Assembly (NCBI RefSeq): GCF_000972845.2
Contig: NC_040022.1
Location: 1,550,001-1,614,000, forward strand
Source: Larimichthys crocea
Taxonomy: Eukaryota > Chordata > Actinopteri > Sciaenidae
DNA length: 64,000 nt
Direction: 5' to 3'
Positions 31,470 through 42,290 of this stretch are shown in pieces. The notes under the pieces are model-generated. The model had not been told where the DNA came from. It was given only the letters and a program-made list of their open reading frames with translations, and did not search any database. A program made the position numbers and the translations under genes. Numbering within the stretch: position 1 is the first letter of the stretch; every line of letters starts with the position of its first letter.

Positions 31470-31781
31470 TTAAAGGTCCAGTGTGTAAGATTTAGGACGA
31501 TACTAGCAGGAATTGAATCTAATTTTAACCCCTTTATAGAGAGAGTGGGTCCACTTCCCTGGAGTCCATCGTGTTGAACCCGTATTTTTCTACATTAGCC
31601 CAGAACAGACAAACTAAACACAGATCTAGATGTGGCCTTTTGTTTTTTTATGTGGATTTTGAAGCCAGAGTTTTTCCTACATGCTTGGAAAAAAAGGGTG
31701 AGGCGTGAGAGAGTATTTAGCTGTTTGCAATCTGCAACTTCACCACTAGATGCCACTAAATTCTACACACTGGACCTTTAA
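31470..31781. mobile_element. TTAA-flanked MITE (family D), intact copy
   Basis: A 312-bp element with inverted ends: the left reads TTAAAGGTCCAGTGTGTAAG and the right end, reversed, reads TTAAAGGTCCAGTGTGTAGA. Both ends start at TTAA, which suggests a piggyBac-like target site, although the superfamily is not proven. The inner markers GTGGGTCCACTTCCCTGGAG and CAATCTGCAACTTCACCACT recur at 33180-33897 and 50168-50396. It has no coding capacity. It lies between gdpd3 and ypel3. Confidence 0.85.
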
Positions 31782-32412
31782 TTGTTTTAAGCAGTGGGGT
31801 GACATTTTAGACAGTGGATTGTGTAGATTTTGATAATGTGTTCTGATCAATGAAATGGGATGGTATCTGGCAGGTAGAGTGTGTTTTGGTGGATTTTGTG
31901 GAAAAAAAGTGCTGGGATGGTCTAAGTGTTTGTTTGCAGTTGGAGTGAATATTTAACCAGCTGTACCACGTCACCTGACAACGCACTTCTCATGATAAGA
32001 GAGTGAACGTGACTTTGTTTTTACTGTGTATGGTGGTATCTTCTGACATGGCTGCTTTGAGTTAATGCTGGTCTTAAGAAATCAATTATCTGCTACAATT
32101 CAGTTTATATTCATATATTTGTATTATTTTTTGTGGTGTTAGAATCAAAAGTGTGAATAAATGACAATAAAAATGCAATTTAGTGATTCTATAAATCCAT
32201 ATTGGTGTATTTAATGTATCACTGTGCATCTGTGTTTTAATACTCGCTCATCTACAACATAAACTGAGGGTTTACACGCGCAGTCAGCCTCACCCGTGTC
32301 CTTGTTTTTCCCAGGCTACGGTCAAAGTCCGGCCACACTGCTGTGATAATAATCAACCACTCTGTTGGTGAAACAAAGGCTGTATTTTTCTGACCTGCTT
32401 TGACAAATAGGT

Positions 32413-32634
32413 TAATGGAATATAAGTGGATCAGTGCAGACTGAGGTCTTTAATACAGTAGACACAGAGAGCACAGGTTTGAATAAGTGTAGCAGCAGAG
32501 AAATGAAGCTCTTGGATCAGAAAACGATTAAAGACACCAAAGACATGTCATCAGTAATATTTATGAAATCTAGAAGGTTTGTTGTGATTAAATGGGTGTT
32601 TTTAGGGGAAAAAAAACAGCCTCACATTTCTTGG
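32413..32634 (+). repeat. Family E direct repeat, upstream copy
   Basis: About 220 bp beginning ATATAAGTGGATCAGTGCAG and including GCAGCAGAGAAATGAAGCT, ATTAAAGACACCAAAGACA and GAAGGTTTGTTG. The same series occurs 2.7 kb away at 35148-35364 in ypel3 intron 1, so the two copies flank the ypel3 promoter. Confidence 0.85.
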
Positions 32635-32763
32635 CAGAAAGCCTTTTTATGCTGGATCTTGCTGTGCTAGGGGACCACAATGCTGCTGTTGCAACACATC
32701 AATACATTGTATTCTAAGAGCTCCTCAATGCTGCTGACATCTGCTCTGAGACAACTGCCACCC

Positions 32764-32971
32764 TCCAAATTTAGGACAACAGGATTTGACTTGAATTGAT
32801 GGTCAGGTCATGTACTGTAGCTCAGAACTGCAAGACGGATGACAGGGAAACAGGACACCATCTAATTTTAACCTCCACTCTCGCTCTGTCGACATCGTCT
32901 TGACTTCCCCCATCCACCAAATTTAGACAGCATGGTTTGACTTCAATTGATGGTCAGGTCATGTACTGTAG
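32764..32971 (+). repeat. Direct repeat of about 57 bp (two copies)
   Basis: Copies at 32764-32821 and 32916-32971 share CCAAATTTAG and GATGGTCAGGTCATGTACTG. The second copy ends where the family A element (copy 5) starts, so the repeat may be flanking DNA duplicated by insertion or part of a larger element. Confidence 0.75.
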
Positions 32972-33179
32972 CCACTGACAGTATAAAGGATGGAAAGTGT
33001 ATGCGTGGTGTCACTCATGGTTTCGAAGCTCAGAGTGTGGTGCCTCTGGCAAAAAACGTGGATCATCGGTGGAGCTGAGGTGGGCTGAACGACGCCTGAG
33101 GGCTCAAACAAGCCATCTGTAACAACACCAACCTGCCAATCAATCAATCAGCGCCCACGCTGTTAATTACACGTAACTT

Positions 33180-33897
33180 TCCTTTATGTATCCACAGAGG
33201 GAGCGGGTCCTTTTCCATGGAGTCCACTGTGTTGGACCGTCATGTGTATAGTATGAATACCGTATTTTCTGGACTATAAGCTGCTATTTTTTTCTCCACG
33301 CTTTGAACCATGCGGCTTATACAAAGATATGGCTTTTCTATAGATTTTTCTTCAGCTGCCACAGGGTTCTCTAACAGGAAGTGCAAAAACGAGACAGACA
33401 GGGGAAGTCAGTGCAAAGAAGAACACGCTAGTTTTTATTTAGCACATGCAACACAACACGCACAATGAATTATTAACAGCAAATCATTTTCACACCCTTG
33501 GAAAGCACACAAAGAAGTTCGTATGATGCAGCTTTTAAGTTAAAGGCCATCGATCTGGTTATCCAGGAAGGAAATAGAGCTGCTGCATGTAAACTTGGCG
33601 TTAATAAATCCATGGTGAGCACTTTTACTGCTGTGTTACAGGCACTGTTCGGAAACAGTACATAAATAGACAATTACGGTACAAAATCTTTCTGTGTATC
33701 CGGTAAATATCTCATTTCTCAACCTGGTTTATAGTCTGGTGCGGCTTATATATGTAATTTTTTATTTTCTATTTTTAAAACTTAGTGGGTGCGGCTTATA
33801 TTCAGGTGCACTCTATAGTCCGGAAAATATGGCAGTTGGTTACAATCTGCAACCTCACCACTAGAGGCATTCAAAGCCTACACACTGGAGCTTTAAT
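33180..33897 (+). mobile_element. Family D MITE, copy 2, inside family A and itself interrupted
   Basis: Left markers (GAGGGAGCGGGTCC, CATGGAGTCCACTGTGTTGGA) lie at 33193-33240; right markers (CAATCTGCAACCTCACCACT, CTACACACTGGAGCTTTAAT) at 33843-33897. The left inverted end is decayed. A pogo-like element separates the halves. Confidence 0.75.
33259..33833 (+). mobile_element. Pogo/Tigger-like DNA transposon remnant
   Basis: The ends are inverted: left CCGTATTTTCTGGACTATAAG; the right end, reversed, GCCATATTTTCCGGACTATAG, with ATTCAGGTGCACTC inside. A plus-strand frame at 33519-33615 reads in part AAFKLKAIDLVIQEGNRAAA, the N-terminal helix-turn-helix of pogo/JRK-type transposases. The rest of the transposase is missing, so it is a non-autonomous remnant. 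It sits inside the family D MITE, making it the youngest of three nested layers. Confidence 0.75.
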
Positions 33898-34229
33898 CCT
33901 TAAAATAATTTGAAGAGGTGAGTTAAATAAAAATTCAACCTCAGTACAGTTGTCCTGAATGGGGAAATTAGCTATAGAGACCAAAACTGTTTTTTGTACC
34001 AGGCTGTAAACATGTTTATCTCTGCTGTGAAGTTAGACATTTTAACATAATGTGACTCACTTCTGTAGCCAGCCTCAAGTGGACGTTTGAGGAACTGCAG
34101 TTTTTGACACTTCAACCTGAAATACCTGTGAACCTGCAGTGTGTACCTGTGACCCATTTGTAGCCAATCAGCAGCCTTCATAGCTCTGTAACTACCAGGC
34201 TTGATAGCCATAGCAAGGGGCTGGCGTGA

Positions 34230-34669
34230 AGTCGAACCTGATTGGTTGACCCACATTCTAAACGTCACCGGCGGGCTCCTATTGGTCGACGCGGGTTTGT
34301 TTTGCACTCCTCAGACTTCCTCCTCTGCGTGTTTTTTATAAACAAACCGCATATTTCTCCCGCCGGGGGCTCCCGCACGGTTATCCCGTCTGTTTGTCCA
34401 ACATTGTCGGATTTAGTTTTAACAAAAGGTCGCGGAGGAACTTTTTTTAAAGCTGTTTTTAAAAGAAAAGAGAGAGAGAGAAAGAGAGAGAAAGAAAGAA
34501 AGAGAGAGAGCTGCTGTCTGTCTGTGTTTGGCTTTTATTGTCCGCGAGCCAGCCAGCGCGTGGTCGACTGTTGGACCTACCGACCGACACGTACCTGGGT
34601 TTTTTTTCCGCCTCTTGTCAAACACATTTGACCCGCTGTGTGAAGACTGACGAGCTCCGGGGTTGTCAG
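34230..34669 (+). promoter_or_regulatory. ypel3: ypel3 promoter and non-coding exon 1
   Basis: Two inverted CCAAT boxes (ATTGG) lie at 34241-34245 and 34281-34285, 40 bp apart, as in NF-Y-driven promoters, and CpG is common from 34240 to 34740. A GA-rich run (34468-34510) is probably in the 5' UTR. A donor GGTTGTCAG|GTGAGT at 34669/34670 would splice to the acceptor at 36707 just before the start codon. Confidence 0.5.
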
Positions 34670-35147
34670 GTGAGTCGACACAGTCTCCGGGGGAGATCTT
34701 CCTGCAATGCGCCTCCGAGCTGCGGCTGCGGAGCGAGCTAGCTCCAGCTAGCCACGAAAGCTAAGCTGGTGGCTAGTCTGTGTTGTAGCTGACAGACGTG
34801 TGAGAGCATGTGTGTCTGCGTTTACAGGCAGACAGGCAGACAGACAGACAGGTGGTTATACATGTGCAAAAGCTGCAGCTTTGATTTGGGTTGACTGGAT
34901 GCAGCTAATGGAGCGAGGATTGTTTGTGCAACCAGGAAGCAAGCAGCCTGATAAACTGCCCTGGTTTTAACCTCTGCCAGCTGTAGTCTCATTTATTATT
35001 ATTATTATTATCTATTTATAATGATGCATGCACTGTCACATGTTACATGACAACAACAAGATACTGTGTAGATAGAATAAACTCGAGGAGGAGGAAGGAT
35101 ATGTACATATTGACTCTTGTGCAATAACTTTAAATGGGGATTCATGT

Positions 35148-35364
35148 AATATAAGTGGATCAGTGCAGACAGCAGAGAGCACAGGTTTGGATAAGTGCAC
35201 CAGCAGAGAAATGAAGCTGTTGTGATGAGAAAACCAGGGCAGCAGCTACGATTAAAGACACCAAAGACAGGTCATCAGTAATATTTGGGGAATGTAGAAG
35301 GTTTGTTGGGATTAAATGGTGTTTTTAGGCAAAACAAACAAACAAACACAGCCTCATATTTCTT
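35148..35364 (+). repeat. Family E direct repeat, ypel3 intron copy
   Basis: Matches 32413-32634 through GTGGATCAGTGCAGAC, CACCAGCAGAGAAATGAAGCT and CATCAGTAATATTTGG, with small indels. Same orientation as the upstream copy. Confidence 0.85.
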
Positions 35365-35434
35365 TAACATTCCTACATATTGACTCTTGTGCAACAACTT
35401 AAAACTTAAATAGGGGATTAAAGTAAGTATTGTA

Positions 35435-35875
35435 ATATAACTAGATGAATCTGTGTGAAGCTGTCCTAGCCCATTCCTGCTTCAAAAATAGCTTTAAAAA
35501 ATAGTTGAAATAATAATAAAAAAAAGAAAATAATGCTGTAAAATGTAGTTTCCTAAATACAAAGTCTAAGTTATGAGATACTAAGTCTGGTCTCAGTTTT
35601 TCTAGGTAGTAAGTCACGTCTTATCATTTTGATTAATGAAGACTTTGACTTCTATTCTAATCTGTTTTAATATAACTAGATTAATGTGTCCGAATCTATG
35701 TGAGCCTGTTCTAGTAAGATAGGAAAAAAAATAGACAAGATGTTGAAATGACAAAAGAAAACCATGATAAGTTATAATGCTTTGAAATGTAGTTTCATAG
35801 ATACAAAGTCTGACCTTTTCAGGTAGTAAGTCACACCTTATTTTTCTTCCTGGTAGAAATTGTCTTTGTGGTTTG
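35435..35875 (+). repeat. Imperfect tandem duplication in ypel3 intron 1
   Basis: Two copies of about 205 bp (35435-35640 and 35670-35875). Shared blocks include TAATATAACTAGAT, ATGTAGTTTC-TA-ATACAAAGTCT and AGGTAGTAAGTCAC. The copies have diverged by many substitutions, so the duplication is old. Confidence 0.7.
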
Positions 35876-36709
35876 GAATGAATCAACCTTGTCAATAAAA
35901 AAAAATGCCAAACTTAATCTAGCTGTGTCAACAGAGAGAGAGAGAGAGAGAGATCTGTACTGTTTTTGCGTGAAAGAAAACCTAAGATGCCAAAAGGAAA
36001 ACAGAACAAACCTGTTCACAAACTCAACAAACGGCACACATTAAATCACTCAATAAAGCAGCCAGAGGAAGTACACACTAACAGGAGCAGTGCGTCGAAT
36101 TTAATGGTGTTAAGCAGTGTGATTGCAACACCCTCCACTCACCCTCTGTTTTCTAACGTGACGGAGAAGCTAAGGTTGCTGTGAAATACACGAAAGTCCC
36201 TGTTTAGAGCCAGTGACAAGTTTCACTCTTCTGAGCTATGATTTAAAAAATACAGCAGTGTCTGTAGATGCTACTAAAACAGACCAATAATCATTTCCAG
36301 GTGATTATAGTGCCTCAATTTGACACTGGAGCTTTTTAATATACTTATGATGTCTTATACATTAACTTAATGTACACGCACACACTTATTGGCACCCTTG
36401 CAGAAAAAGTAGTGCCATCTGGTGGACAAATATAAATATAAAAGTACAAATTTAAAGCTAGTTGTCCAAAAGGAAATCGTTCATAATGCATCATACATTT
36501 TTGTGTAGCTTTTAAGGAACTGAGACAACAATTTAAAAAAAAACACAGACACAAAAAAACATCCTCTGACAAATTTGAGCTATATTCATTCAACACAGTC
36601 AAAATGGCTTGGCGAGGATCTCTTCAAGGTTTAACCAGTGTGTCGCCTGTATGCCCGCATCACTAACTCATGCACAATGACATATTACAATCCTACTTCC
36701 TCCTCAGAC

Positions 36710-38555
36710 ATGGTGAAGCTGACAAAGGCCAAGACTTTCCAGGCTTACCTGGACTCCTGCCACCGTCGCTACAGCTGCGTGCACTGCCGCGCCCACCTGG
36801 CCAACCATGACGATCTTATCTCCAAGGTGAGAACGCTACCGTCCTTTGTTGTTCATTTCAGGTGGCTCATAAAGCATCTGAACTGGAAGAACTGGACTGA
36901 CTTAAAACAATTAAGAGACTTAAATGAGTCAGCAAGTGTAAAACATTTTGGAAATATTTTGTAAAGCTGAAAAATTCTAATTAATTTGTTGTGGAAACTT
37001 TTTTTTCCCCCTCTATGTCTCGTAGTCGTTCCAAGGCAGCCAGGGCCGAGCCTACCTCTTCAACTCTGTGTAAGTATTTTGCATGGTTTGCATTGGTGCA
37101 TATGTTCTCAAACTTTGTTAACTTGCTCAGATTTGGCAGCGTCCATCAAAAATAGAAAAGCTGTGTATTCTCTGCGGCACACACAGGACACCCGGTAAAT
37201 TTTTGGCCGTATGACAAAATGGTCTGCTGTTGGAATGAGCCTTGGCTTGAAAATGAAAAATACAAATCTTAGTTAAAAAGGGAAACTGTAAAGGCCACTT
37301 TTCACAGGTTACCAGTCAATTCATGTGTCATGTGTTAAAGTAAGCAATACGTCCCTTCAAATCTTCCAAACACCTATCATGAAAGCAAAAGATATCATGT
37401 TTTGCTTCATATTACAGTAATTTAGTTTACCACATAATTCCATATGTGTTATGTCATAGTTTCGATCTCTTTATGTGAATCTACAATGAAAATAGGAACA
37501 TGATTGAGTATGCCACAGTTTCATAATGAATATTTTTGCATATTTTTGGGTGCCCTTTACACAGACTTTAAGACCACAAGACAAAGCCAGCAAATCAAAT
37601 CAAACAAACAAGTCTTTAAAAAAAAAAAAGGAAATGAATGGGAACTAGTTCATTTTGGGGGAGACAGTGTAAACTCATTTTTAAAAAGCAGATTCATACA
37701 GTTTGAACACTAAACAGAGGTGGAGAATTAAGTAGAATCAAAATGGTGAAATAAGAAATGACCCACTAAAAACAGAAACATACCCCTTCACCAGTTCCAC
37801 TGTCATCTGTGGGAAATACTGTGATTTGCTCTGGAGTGAAGTTGGGTTGCGTTCAGTTCACTTTAGTCACGCTCCTCCTGGGATAGTGGGTCATAAATAC
37901 AGAGTCTGTCATAGTTTAGCACTTAATCTATCACTGTGATCAGAGGCTGCTGTGTGACAACGCTGCATCTGTTTTTTTTAGGGTGAACGTCGGCTGCGGT
38001 CCTGCAGAGGAGAGGCTGCTGCTCACGGGACTTCACGCAGTAGCTGACATCTACTGTGAAAACTGTCACACCACACTGGGCTGGAAATATGTAAGTGTGT
38101 CCATCTCTGTTCACCGCTCATCGCTCCCAGGGTGCCTCTTCTTCTTCTTCTTCTTCTTCTTCTTCTCAACTTTCCCAACCTTCCCCTCCTTCAACTTCTC
38201 CTTCTCCTCAACCTCCTCCTCCTTCTTCTCAACCTCCTTTTTCTTCTTATCCTCCTTGACCATCTCCTTCTTTTTCTCCTCCTCTTTGTCCTCCTCAGAA
38301 AACTGGAGTAACACCCAGGTGATTCCTCTTTTTAGACTCCTCTGCTGTGTAGTTGTTGTCTTGTTGATGATTTAAACAGTCACAGCAGGAGAACGTGCCC
38401 ATGGTCTGATTTGAGCTTTACTCTAATCTACTTTCTAATGTCTGCTCTGCACCTCCCCTCTGCAGGAGCAAGCGTTTGAGCTGAGTCAGAAGTACAAGGA
38501 GGGGAAGTTCATCATCGAGCTGTCCCACATGATAAAGGACAACGGCTGGGACTGA
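36710..38555 (+). CDS. ypel3: Yippee-like 3 zinc-binding protein
   Basis: Small, highly conserved protein linked in mammals to growth arrest and senescence; it is a p53 target there. Coding exons: 36710-36826, 37026-37069, 37982-38090 and 38466-38555 (TGA); 119 residues, the same length as human YPEL3. The zinc knuckle fits the Yippee pattern exactly: C23-X2-C26, 52 residues, C79-X2-C82. Family blocks seen include [44 protein letters not shown] and the C-terminal [12 protein letters not shown]3 among its paralogues is chosen by the mapk3-gdpd3-ypel3 order. Intron 4 (375 bp) contains a long pyrimidine tract ending in a decoy acceptor. The N-terminus [11 protein letters not shown] differs slightly from human MVRISKPKTFQ. 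Confidence 0.93.
38137..38298 (+). repeat. Pyrimidine-rich tract, starting as (CTT)n, in ypel3 intron 4
   Basis: About 160 bp almost wholly C and T on the plus strand: eight or more CTT units, then mixed CTT/CCT/CTC. It ends TCCTCCTCAG. Minus-strand K/E-rich frames over it are low-complexity artefacts. Such tracts may form triplex DNA and resemble an ideal branch/polypyrimidine context. Confidence 0.9.
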
Positions 38556-40430
38556 GAGGAAAGCCTTCACCGCTCTTCATGACTTTTTCAAAAAGTTGCA
38601 TCCCTCGACATAAAAAGGGTTCCAGTGTAGCTTCCTCATCCCGCGTACGAGCCATCACTGTGCCACACTTTCACTTCGTACGGCTTTGCCAAGAATAGCA
38701 TGTGATGCCTTATCTTTTACTGTTCTTCATTGTTTCCGGGCGACCACAACAACAACACATTTGTTGATATTTGCTATCCCGATTGCTAGTTGTGCTGGGA
38801 CATGGACTGAATGAGTGCGGGGGGGGGGTTTGTGTGTGAACGACTGGGAGATGTTAGTCACACAGGTGTGTGTGCATGTTGGATTTTAAAGTGTTTGAGT
38901 GATGAAATCCTTATCGGCCACCACTAAAACACGCTCTGTGGGGGGCGAGAGCAGAGCAAGTCAAATAATTTGACCTTCCCACACATCGGATGAAGATATT
39001 TGGGTTTTCCTTCTAAGTTTAAGGTGCACATTTAGACAAATCTGGCCCAAACCAAGACGTTTTTAGGCCTGTTTAGTCCTGTAAGGCTCTGGGAGAGCTT
39101 ACAGCAGCAGAGAGGGGCTTGTTTTTTTAGTGAAATTTGTGTTTTTTATGGTAAGATCAGAAACACTTATATATTCTGCCAAAGGCAATCAGGATGTTGA
39201 ATCAGTAAAGTTAAAGCCTGCAAGTCTCCTGCAAGATTTCTTAAGTCTGGAATGTGAGTGTCTGCATGTAGGTATACATTTTAGTGTGTGCGTGTGTGTT
39301 TGTGGGTGTGAGTGAGTGAGTGTGTGTGTGTGTGTGTGTGGGTGGGTGGATGTCTTGAGCTGGATGGTGTCGTCTCGGGGTTCACGTCTAGAGTTTCCAC
39401 TGCACAGCTGGGATGTCTTCACTTTTACTTCATGCTGATGAGATCTATCCTACACGTGTTTGTGTATATCCTAACACTGAGCCGCCCTCACAGATACATT
39501 TACTCGATTGTGTTAGAGCAAAAGTGTGATTAGGATTGTGTAGCATATTTATGGTGATTTTTCTTTTTTTTTTTTTTAAATATCTGCTTCTTTCATTAAA
39601 AGTGTATTATTTTAACCTAATCTTTCATTAAAATACAGTGTGTCTGTAACACATGCTTTCCTTGTGATATGTTGTTTATATAAAGTGTAATCTTGTGTGA
39701 CGTCTCAGAAAGTCTGATCTCCACCACTTTCCACATCATTTAACTTCCTTTTACTGATTGATGTGGTGTTGAAACAAACTGTCAAGTTCAGTTAAGGTAA
39801 TTTATAATAGCATATTGAAGTATGATAGCAGAGCTCTCTTTACTGGAAGGAAAATGTCCAACATGACGCCCTGACCGGTCAGTAAATCAGCCAGCAGATG
39901 ATGATGTGAGCACTGTTAGACTGAAGATATATTTTTTTGAAATACATTTTAACTTGTACTTTATACCACCATCGTAACAGATGTTAAAAATACAGCAGCG
40001 TAGGTCAACTTTATTCTGCTACCATCACTTCACACAGGAGGCAGTTTTATTCCTAATAAAAAGATTATTTATTGAACTGAACCGGTTCCAGAACCAGAGC
40101 TGATTTGGTTGAAAAGTTGGTACTTCTGATCTCCACTTCTTTTAATATTTCCCATCTCGAGCCATGATTAATTGGTCATTTTATCTCTGTTTACTGTGTC
40201 GCAGTCATAGTTTAGCTCATCGTGTAGTATTTTAATTTGAAAATTTATAATGTTTTTGTAGTATAATGTTTTAAAATGAATCGATTTCATTAAAGAAATA
40301 TATTTCTAAGATTCTTCCTTGTGCTACCAAAGTTACAAGATGCTGGAAACCCTGCTGGTTAAGGCCACCACAAACAGTAAGAAATGTATGATGTATGTTT
40401 AGGATATATAGAGTCCTCATAAGCAGTGTC
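38556..40430 (+). other. ypel3 3' UTR and intergenic DNA
   Basis: No gene seen. Candidate poly(A) signals ATTAAA lie at 39595-39600 and 39628-39633. A GT-rich stretch is at about 39281-39345. Remaining DNA has no recognised repeat. Confidence 0.35.
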
Positions 40431-40435
40431 AGATT

Positions 40436-40650
40436 TCAAAAGTCAGAGGAGACTAAATCTTTTGGGAGCAAAGTTTTGTTATGATAGTTATGTAATAGTA
40501 TTTCACAACAGTCCGGGAAACCAGCCGGTGTAAAATGCTCACTGCAGAGGTGGGTGGTGTTGGTGGTAATCTTCAGCTCTCCGTTAATTATGGTCCTCCA
40601 CAAAATACCTCCACTTCTTCTTCGAACCACAGATGCTAAATGCCAATGTG
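40436..40650 (-). pseudogene. THAP-domain-like fragment
   Basis: The minus-strand frame carries a Trp (LWRTI), then a stretch ending HLCSEHFTPAGF. The spacing between Trp and the C-x2-HF pair fits the second half of a THAP zinc finger, a DNA-binding fold found in host proteins and P-element-type transposases. The first Cys pair is missing and no downstream transposase was seen, so it is probably a transposon remnant. Weak call. Confidence 0.35.
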
Positions 40651-40664
40651 TTAGAAGAGCGGGG

Positions 40665-40815
40665 TTATGGTCAGGGTGGCCTCAGTGTGTCATCGAGCCA
40701 CCATTTAGGAGCGCCCAAAAAAAACCTGGACTGAAAACTGGTGAAACACAACCTTACACGTCTATTCACATGTTTTCAGGAACTATTTTCCAACACGTTT
40801 ATGTGTTTCCTTCTT
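40665..40815 (+). repeat. Family C repeat, copy 2
   Basis: Contains GTGGCCTCAGTGTGTCATCG, AGCCACCATTTAGG, CCTGGACTGAAAACTGG and CAGGAACTATTTTCCAACACG in the order found in the other two copies. Confidence 0.65.
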
Positions 40816-41984
40816 GGACTTTAAGGTTTATTATAAAGCAGCAGGACTTCTCTCTGTGTGTCTTGTATAGGTAGTTTTTGGTCAATATGTTAATGTGACC
40901 TTGGACAATACACTTTTAATGAAAGCTTTATTTCTCAAATACATATTCTCCTCTTACTGTAAAGAAATGTTTATTGCATCTGGAGTAGGAACAGGTCACA
41001 TGAATGAGCTCTGACCAGAACAAGTGACAGTCATGTGTGTGCTCTACATATTTTCATCTGTCTATTCTGCTCTCACTTTTCATCTGTAGTGTATAAGATT
41101 GTATCTTAAATATAGTCTTGTGACACAATTGAACTAGAAAAACGTTACACAAACTCTACATGATAATGTTGCAGCATGACAGTTTGCTTCACTTCATGGT
41201 GCATGTCATCAAGCACCGTAGGTGTTTTTTATTTAGCAGTAAACTGAATGTTTGGGGTTTGCTGTCCCGTGTTTGGGGGTATAGACCACAACATCAACCC
41301 AAACAATAATATAAGAAATGAAATGGAGGAGTTGATAAGACCTCATCTTAAGGAATTCATAAAAGCACAACTCACCAAAGGCAAATCCCTCTTATTCAAA
41401 TGATGCTGAGTGTAATGAATAAATCTGCTGCAGCTGATTTAAAATCAAGATTATGGGCTAAAGGCTGCAGGAAACTCAAACCTATGAAAGAAACGAATGT
41501 AAATAAAGCCTGTAAAGTTGGAAGGCGTATTATATTGCGTTATTATATTAAGAGTGTATATGCTGCAATGATGTCCATATATTTCCTATTAAGAGTTAGT
41601 CTGTGTACCTGCGACAGCAAAATTCCCACACAGCATGTCTTAAATTATCATAACTCCTGTAGGAAAATGATCTGTTCAGGATACTTCCACAATATGTGGC
41701 TGCCTAGAAGATCTGAAATGAGGAACAGGACATAATTTGCCAGTCCAAATAAATTGTTTATTCATGCACGGCCGACGCCCTTCCTCACCGTGCAAACTGT
41801 CAGCGGTGTTGTGAAACACAGTAAACACATTTCTGGTGTAATGTTAAGGAGGATAAGTGATGAAACTTTATATGCAAACCCTTTTTATGTTCTCATCTTT
41901 CAAAGAAAGAAAATCTATGATCAACTGAGATATATGAGCGCTTTCTGAAAATGCATTTTCAATGAGTTTGATTATTAAAGGAGG

Positions 41985-42290
41985 GTGGCACAGTGGTGTG
42001 TCACAGCTAGGCGGCTCCTGGTTCCAACTTTGGCTGGGGCTGCAGCTGAACACCTCCAAGACCAAAGAGATGGTGGTGGAAGGACTTCAGAAGGAACAAA
42101 CCACATCTCCAGCATCTATCTATCTATCATCCATCTGCAAAAATCATCCATCTGTTCGTCTCTATGTGTCTTGTGATGAACTGGCGACTTGTCCATGGTG
42201 TACCCCGCCTTAGGCTCCAGCCCCCATTGTGACCCTGATGAGGACAGGCTAGGACAATCTTTATTAAGCATCAAGGGATGCTGCTGCAGG
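41985..42290 (+). mobile_element. Fish LINE/SINE composite remnant
   Basis: A GTGGCACAGTGGTGTG head and GCGGCTCCTGGTTCCAAC are followed by a frame reading LNTSKTKEMVVE (a LINE RT post-catalytic motif). Then comes GATGAACTGGCGACTTGTCC, ATGGTGTACCCCGCCT and GGCTCCAGCCCC, which I recognise as a high-copy fish repeat. The order looks mosaic, so two elements may be joined. Confidence 0.5.

Larger units (their letters stand above)
32973..34115 (+). mobile_element. Family A element, copy 5, split by a nested insertion
   Basis: The left part (32973-33180) begins CACTGACAGTATAAAGGATGG. The right part (33898-34115) resumes with CCTTAAAATAATTTGAAGAGG and carries the family's later markers in order, up to GCCTCAAGTGG and GAGGAACTGCAG. 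Comparison with copy 1 shows the break near the CTTTAAGCCTTAAT position. A family D MITE sits in the gap. Confidence 0.8.

Noticed and set aside
38111..38314. A K/E-rich minus-strand frame of 67 codons
   Set aside because: It is the complement of the CTT/CCT tract in ypel3 intron 4, a low-complexity artefact.
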